Assembly: GCF_021134715.1 (NCBI RefSeq)
Contig: NC_060025.1
Location: 7,502,001-7,566,000 of the forward strand
DNA from: Daphnia pulex
Taxonomy: Eukaryota > Arthropoda > Branchiopoda > Diplostraca > Daphniidae
Length of the DNA stretch: 64,000 bases
Reading direction: 5' to 3'
Shown: piece by piece, positions 57,601-64,000 of the stretch
Layout: the number at the start of each line of letters is the position of its first letter
How positions within the stretch are numbered: position 1 is the stretch's first letter
The notes under the pieces: generated by a model
Databases searched by the model: none
What the model saw: the letters and a program-made list of their open reading frames with translations, nothing else
What the model was told of the DNA's origin: nothing
Program-made: the position numbers and the translations under genes

Positions 57601-60600
57601 TAGCAACGAAATCATAAAAATCAAATAAAATCGAACGAAAGTTTCTTTGAATAGCGTCTCAATTGCTGCAGATCTCGTTAGACATGATCAAGACTCCTTT
57701 CTTTCCCTCATATCTTTTGCCTTCCCATTGGCGACCGCTAGGTCTTTTTTACTTCTATTTTTTCTGTGGCTATAGACCGTCGTCTCAAAGCCAACGGATC
57801 AGACTTTCCCGTTTTTCTCCAGGTCGTATTTGATTTAATTCAGTTTTGACTCTTCTCACACAAAAAGATCCGGAACAAACTTTTCCGCCAAGAAATCGTC
57901 GGCCTCCGCATCAGGGACACAATGCAATTTGCCGGACGTTGAACAAATTCTCTTTTTTCTTCTTCTTGAAACGTTTTTCACGCGTCACTTAAATCAATAA
58001 AAAATGTTTCAAAACAATTATGGGAACTGAGAGGGAAAAAAAAGGCGACTTCTGAATGTACACACATCAAGGTGTTGGTAGTGTATCGGGTTTGTGTGGA
58101 CACACTCTACGCTTGTGTGTTACTTCTTTCTTGTTTTTCTTTTTTTGCCTTGGCTTCTTTTGGCTTTTCCTCTCGCCGAGAAGGCGGAGAGACGTCGGGC
58201 CATTAGTATAGAGTCTGTGCGCGCGGTCGCAGTCCAGTCACTTGTCCGCCGGTCTGGGCCTGAACGAGACCCATCAGATCGTCTCTCCCTCTTTCACTCT
58301 CTCTTTTCTCGGTTGTTGATTTGGTGTTTCGCTTTCATCTTCAACCTGAAAATCAGTTGTCGAGACGACGAACAAGTAATTACATCAGTGACACGGAAAG
58401 CTGTGATTGTTCCGTCGAAATATCCCCGTGACACTGTGAGACTAGCAGGCGTGAGGAGTAGGAAAAAAAAAGAATTTCTTTAGAATACCGGTAAGAAGTT
58501 GGATTTCTTTATCTTTTTAGTTTCTTCTCCTGTTTGTTTACTTTGAACCCCCCGCGTGTTGGCGCTGACGGCACCTTGTCATCATCCGCACCTGATGAGT
58601 TCTAGATGGTCTGTGTGTCTCTTTTGTTTGGTTTTGTCTGCTCCGGGTGTTGTTGGTGCGCTGTGATAGTTTCTCTCACACAAACTCATTTTCTTAGTCC
58701 ATTTTCCATTTATACAAACTGTGAAAACCGAGCAGACACCACAACATCTCCACTGACGCGTCCACACCATAGTCTTCTGGTCAATAATACCACAACATCC
58801 AGTCTTGGGTCGTCCAGTTGTTGTAGCCTAATTCAAGTGTAGCAGCAACTCAGTTGTGAGGAGGAATTCCAAGCCCAACATTCCCTTGTCGGGTGACGTG
58901 AATTTGGCTTTGTCGAGTGATCACGTCACGTTGCCCCTCGTCGCAACTTGTTCACGGACCGATAAACATTTTGAACGGGAAAGATCCAGCAACGTCGATG
59001 ATGACGTCGGGTATTCTTGATCCAAAGATAGAGAAAAGGCAAAAAGAAAACGAGAAAAAGGATTATGGAAAGGGCCGAGAGAATTGTGAGGTCTGAAGTA
59101 GCTTGAACCCATTCAATTTCGTACAATTCCATTGGCTTTTTACGTAAATCCGCATGAAGAATAGGAAGAAAAGAAAAGGGAGAAATCAACGTAAAATCAT
59201 TAAAAAGTTTCTTGATCCTTTTGCATGTTTCTCTTGTCCCCCAAATTGCATTACGTACAATTTGAAAGATACACAGGGCGAAGAAAGGGGAAAGAGATAG
59301 TACTACATCATCTCGACTTCTTGCCTTCTCGAGTCCTGACGGCCGACAATAATGTAATTCGGCGGGCGGGAACGGGTAAAAGATGGAATGCTTTTTGGGG
59401 AGAGTTGGCCGCTAATGCTGTAGTCGGCTCAGACTAGACCCCAGACTGTAGAGTGTATTATAGTGCTTGCCTCTGCTGCTTTTCAGTTTCTCTGACGTTG
59501 CTGATGTCTCTTTTGTTTCCCTGTTGCCGCAACGCGCTGCTTTTGCCCCGGCCCCAACGGCGCTTGGAGTAACAATGTGTCGACCCCAATAGACGCGGAC
59601 AATCAGTCACTCTCTCTCACTTCCCCCCTCGATGCAATTCTTTGCAAACAAGAATCTGTCAGGAATATTTGTGGAGAAAGAAATGGCGAGGCGAAGCGAA
59701 AAATCGCCATTACAATAATTCGTGTCGAAGGAGGATCAGATGGGTCGGCGATCGTCTTGTGTCGCTTCCGTTGTCATTTACGTGCGGAATCAAACCCAAA
59801 GGAAAAGGGATGAAATGACCGTGGTTGGGTCGCGCGCGGAATTATTGATTGCTTCGGGGAGAGCGTCGAGTCTTTGCCCGTCTTGATGTGGCCAATTGGA
59901 ACGTGTACAAAATCCTGTCGACGTGAGGTTTCTCAGCCCGCGACAGCAAACACGACCACAAGATCTCGATGTATAAAGAGGATACTCTCTACGCCCGACA
60001 TACAACCAATGCAAAACAACAAACAGACAATAAGAGACTAGGGCAACAAAACAAACGTAATGAGTGAGTTATCCCGCTGGGTGTATTCTGTGTGACATGA
60101 TGATGCTGTAGGCTAGCCTTCTTCCTTTTCTCTTTCCTAGTTTCCGGTTCTGTCATTCTGTCCTTGCTCTGTGGCACCGTGGTTTTTGTCTGCTCTGTGG
60201 CTCTCTTGCACGACTGGTCGATTATCATCTGGCGTTCCATCAAGTCCCAGATAGGAATCAATAGTTAATCCAAAGTTAATCAGAACAGGACAGAGCCATG
60301 CACGCATTTTCCTTTTTGTCATTCAAAATGAAAATGTGATTCAATGAACCAATTGATGATGATGGAATCGTGGGAATTTGAATTTTCCAATTATCATAGG
60401 CCGTTAAGAGAAAAGCGAGAAAAGTTAAGAAACCAGCGGTCGATTTCCGTGTCGGTTTTGTTGTGGGCAGATTTGCCTTGCTTGCGTTGCGATGACGACT
60501 GACTTTGGTTTCCGACCAGAGAGAATTGAAACAATTGACTTGACAAATCGCGACAGTCCCACATATTAATACAATAACTACTCTGGGGAGGTGCTGAATG

Positions 60601-63600
60601 CATAAGGATTAGGTTGATTGACGGGTATCCCACATTATCATAGTAGAGCTCGAGCGTTGTGGTAGGGTAACTTGAAAAGCCAGGGGGATGTACACCGTGC
60701 CTAGTGACTCTGCAGTATTATATGTTTGCTGTATCTGGTACTCCCAATTTACATGGTTGACTAGTTCATGTCTAGCTTCATCCTCATCAACGTGATATGA
60801 TGATGGCCGACGTTGGAGGATGTACAAGGCTTTGAAGGAAAGTATGGTGCGCTGCGCATACATTACTTCCGGAGCGGCCGGACCCTTGCACTACCGGAGG
60901 GGTAAGCAGCGTAGGCGTTTTTTGCTGTTTATTATAATAACATCCTCCCGTTGGGGGGAGGGGGTAGTAGAACAGATAGCGGTAGTGGTGGTGGTGTTGT
61001 CGAGTTCATATTATTATTTACACACGCACGCTAAATAGACATTACAACATTAAGAACAGAGAGCAGCCGAGAAGAGCTATAGAGGTCCGAGACGGTTCTT
61101 TGTTTGCTGTCATGTCCTATATGAGAAGGGCGGAGTATGTTCATTTCTGTATGTTTCTTCTTTGGTTTGACGCTTGTAACGAACCCCGGACGGTGAGATC
61201 TCGCCCGGCGGAGCTGAATTCATATAAAGATAGTCACTTTACGACCTCCTCCCGCAGCAATAGCCTGTCGTATTCCTATAGTCTCTATCTCTTTTTATTG
61301 GAGGCAATATCGCGAGTAGTGTGGCCTTTTCCTGTCCCCTCTTGTTCTTCCGCTTTTCTCCTTTTAGTTTTGCTCGTCTTCTTTTTTTTTGGGTTTGATC
61401 TAAAAAGTGGAGGCGAAAGAGAGAGAGAAAATGGGTTGATGGATCTGCTCGGAATAAAACCAACAACACAACAAAAAATGAAAGGGAGAAGGGAAAGAAG
61501 AGGGAGAAAGAAACATTGCAGCAGTTAGAGATGCGGCAGCAGTTCCCTTCGACATCGTCGACACAATTCGCCAGAGAGAGAGAGAGTCGATCGCGGGGAG
61601 ACGGAAATCAAAGAAGAAAAAATCTACTGCTGGTGACGTCGTTCCCCATCCATCAATTTCAATCCTCTTCCCTTTTTTTTGCCCCCCGTTTCCTCCTTTC
61701 TTTCTATCTTTGTTTATTCTTCCTCTCTTTTATTGGGTGATTCTGGAATAGTCGATGCTCATCTTTTATATTTCCATATACCAAAAAGGTTCGGAAAAAG
61801 CTTCGACACCTTCTCGTGCTGGTGTGGCCTTTGAGCTTTTTTTCTTCGCTTTCTCTGAGCGGATTCCATTCAATTTAATCTTTTTTTTTTTACTGTGGCA
61901 AAAAATGAAACATCAGCTGCGCCCAGGATTGTCTTGATTTTGGAATGGACTCGGAATCCAATCACCTGAATAGAAAAGAGGAGCAGGAGATTAGGATGAC
62001 CCCAATCTGACTAGCCATTAGAGTTGATTGCCGTTGGCCAAATGGCCCAGCCCGCAGGTCAGGACGAATCGCCCTCAAATCCGATTTGATTTGATTTTCC
62101 TGGCCGGAATCTCCGCAGTCATAACCGTCACCTTTTCCAATTGAACGATAGACTCATTGAGAGTCGTCTAAGGGGACTGCGTGAATTCTCCGGATGACTA
62201 GCCGGATGGAACGCATCCGATTTTCCTGGCATTCTTCCTCTCTCTCTCTCTTCCCTGGCCATCGATGCCATTAATGTCGAATCGCCATCAATAAATCTCC
62301 TTAACCCCCCCAAGACTTTGTTCCTTTTTTTTCTGCTTCATTCTTTTCTTTTTCTTGGCATTGAAACAAAATAGGTGCGGCCCGCAATGCGAACGCAATA
62401 GTCGCGTGGGGTCTACCGATGCGTCGTATATATCTTTTGGACGACGTATTATTATTTATTATTATTCTCGTAAATATTTTCCGCACTCTTTCTTTTTTTT
62501 TCCATTTCCATGACGTAAATGTCCTTATTGTCGAAAGTAGCTCCTCCCCTAGTTCTATAACCTTTTTGCGTTATTCATTTGACCCGGTTGTAGGAAATGA
62601 GAATCAAGGATTCTCGCCGAGCTTTCGTGAGTTGCATCATTCAGCGCAGGTCGCAAGATGTGGAAATGAGACGGGAGGGAGGGAGGGGAGAGAGGAGGAT
62701 TTACTAGTGCAAGAGGGTTAGCTCCATGCAGTATATCTACGCAATATATCTACATACATATCAGGCTGCTGATTTAAGATGTCTGCCGACAGCAACGCTA
62801 GTGTTATCCTATACACGAGTTGATTGCGACGCAGTCGTGCGCGTTGCAACTCCGGCAGTCGGGTGTTTGCGGTCCGTCATGCGGTCGCCCCCTCCGGCCG
62901 TCCGTGACGCTGCACACAACGTTCTTGTACAAAAAAAAAAGCAAAGGATCCAAGGGAACTTATTCTATTTTCTTCCGGGTCAAAAGAACAAGAGATATAT
63001 GATGTGATGGTGGGAAATGATTTTCTGTGGTGCGCCGATATACACACCGTCCCCGAGGGGTGAGAAAAGAAGAAAAAAAAAGAGCTCCAGCATCAATGTT
63101 GGCGGGGTCTGTTGCTACCAATAACTTTGAGTGATATTTGTTTGTTTATCCGTGGGAAAAAAAAGAGAGTACAAGTGAACAGTTGCTAGGCAACTGTTAG
63201 CGGCATAACATTATAAGAGCGAGAGAAGCTGGCTCTGGTTATATTGCCGTCATAGTGTAGTTTACTCTCGCTGCCGCTGGGGGGAGGCCTTTGGGGGCAA
63301 CATAAAAAAGAGGCTAGATGAAGGGGGAAAAAAGGCAGTCGGCAGCCGCAGCCCTAACTAAAAGACCTCAGCTTCGTCAATCGCTTTTAGTGTTTTCTCT
63401 CAGATGCCGCAGAACGTCAAAGGGTAGAAAAGTAGGAGCTCAATAAGCTGCTTGTTTTCCTCCCACGTCCTTTTGGCTCCTGGTCTCTCTCTTTTCGCCC
63501 TGGACTATTCGCAAGCCAGCCAGAAAATCCCAACTTTGTAATCGAGTTAAAGACTTTTCCGAGATCCTCTCTTCGTTGATCAACTTTTTTCTAAAAAAAA

Positions 63601-64000
63601 AGACGCAGGGAAAGACTATCATCATCGGCTTCATCTTGCCCTCTATGTAAGTTGTTGCAGTTCGTGTCTTGATAATCCTCTAGTGGCCGGCCGTGTCCGC
63701 TGCCTAAGAGGAAACGTGACTGTTGCGTGTTATTGTTTTCCCGGAGGAAGGGAAATGGAAAGAGAGAGAGAGAGAGAAAGAGCCGGAACAAACATAAGAA
63801 AAAAAAACACAACACAGAAGGGGCAGCAATAGGCAAGAGTGAGAAAAAAAAGAGGTGGTAGAGTAGCCGCCATCATCCGTCGAGCCCAACCGGAACAGTT
63901 GGTAATTGATGGCACTTGCTATTTTTTTCGGAGGAGCCCGTCTGTCTGCACTGGAAAGACAATCATTCAAACGGACGGAAGTAAATCATTTGAGATGGGA
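54661..64000. other. Long probable first intron or regulatory region
   Basis: No gene with recognisable domains was found on either strand over 9.3 kb. The composition differs from the left half of the window, with higher GC and many polypurine or polypyrimidine tracts. GAGA-type repeats occur near 55625-55650, 61415-61430, 61571-61590 and 63758-63782. A 260-codon minus-strand frame at 55724-56506 has low-complexity hydrophobic stretches and no known domain, so it is not called. Confidence 0.45.

Noticed and set aside
1-64000. tRNA, rRNA, CRISPR arrays or bacterial-type operons
   Set aside because: None were recognised by eye on either strand; a tRNAscan or Rfam run would be needed to exclude small RNA genes.

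Overview
This window looks like nuclear DNA from an arthropod, most likely a cladoceran crustacean such as Daphnia. The genes are split by many short introns, often 55-80 bases, with plain GT-AG borders. Gene density is high. The contents also fit: a Tyr-Tyr-Thr repeat secreted protein, short-chain collagens, and animal anoctamin, ABCB7, PSMD9 and prolyl 4-hydroxylase genes. The species is an inference. All exon models were joined by hand from splice sites and reading phase; in every complete model the exon lengths sum to a whole number of codons.

Layout. 1-1882 (-): orphan seven-helix receptor that runs off the left edge. 3251-4334 (-): OFD1/FOR20-like LisH protein. 5075-8898 (+): complete 14-exon anoctamin. 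9449-11121: 5'-truncated non-LTR retrotransposon with a 16-base target duplication, just upstream of PSMD9 (11192-11998, +). 12.2-13.7 kb: decayed Tyr-Tyr-Thr repeat gene with an intact TATA promoter. 14.3-17 kb: piggyBac-like MITE and dispersed repeats. 17-24.6 kb: two direct ~2.2 kb blocks, each with a Topors-like RING gene (-), separated by a broken relaxin/LGR-type receptor. 24690-27264 (+): a protein joining an N-terminal RING and coiled coil to a TBL1-like WD40 propeller, divergently paired with the second Topors-like gene. 27860-28583 (-): orphan gene. 29032-30924 (+): intronless PLC-like gene. 31-34.6 kb: no gene found. 34834-36540 and 38260-39621 (+): two paralogous secreted collagens. 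40567-43108 (-): collagen prolyl 4-hydroxylase alpha, tail to tail with the second collagen. 45252-48709 (+): mitochondrial ABCB7. 49.5-52 kb: unrecognised, partly decayed coding-like exons. 54594-54660 (+): first coding exon of a gene whose remainder is not found here; 54661-64000 looks like its long first intron or regulatory DNA.

Working links. The collagens and the prolyl hydroxylase are substrate and enzyme in neighbouring genes. The 18-27 kb region is a small RING-gene cluster grown by tandem duplication, and its fusion protein is the most unusual item. The PLC-like gene has an altered active site, which makes it the second candidate for new biology.
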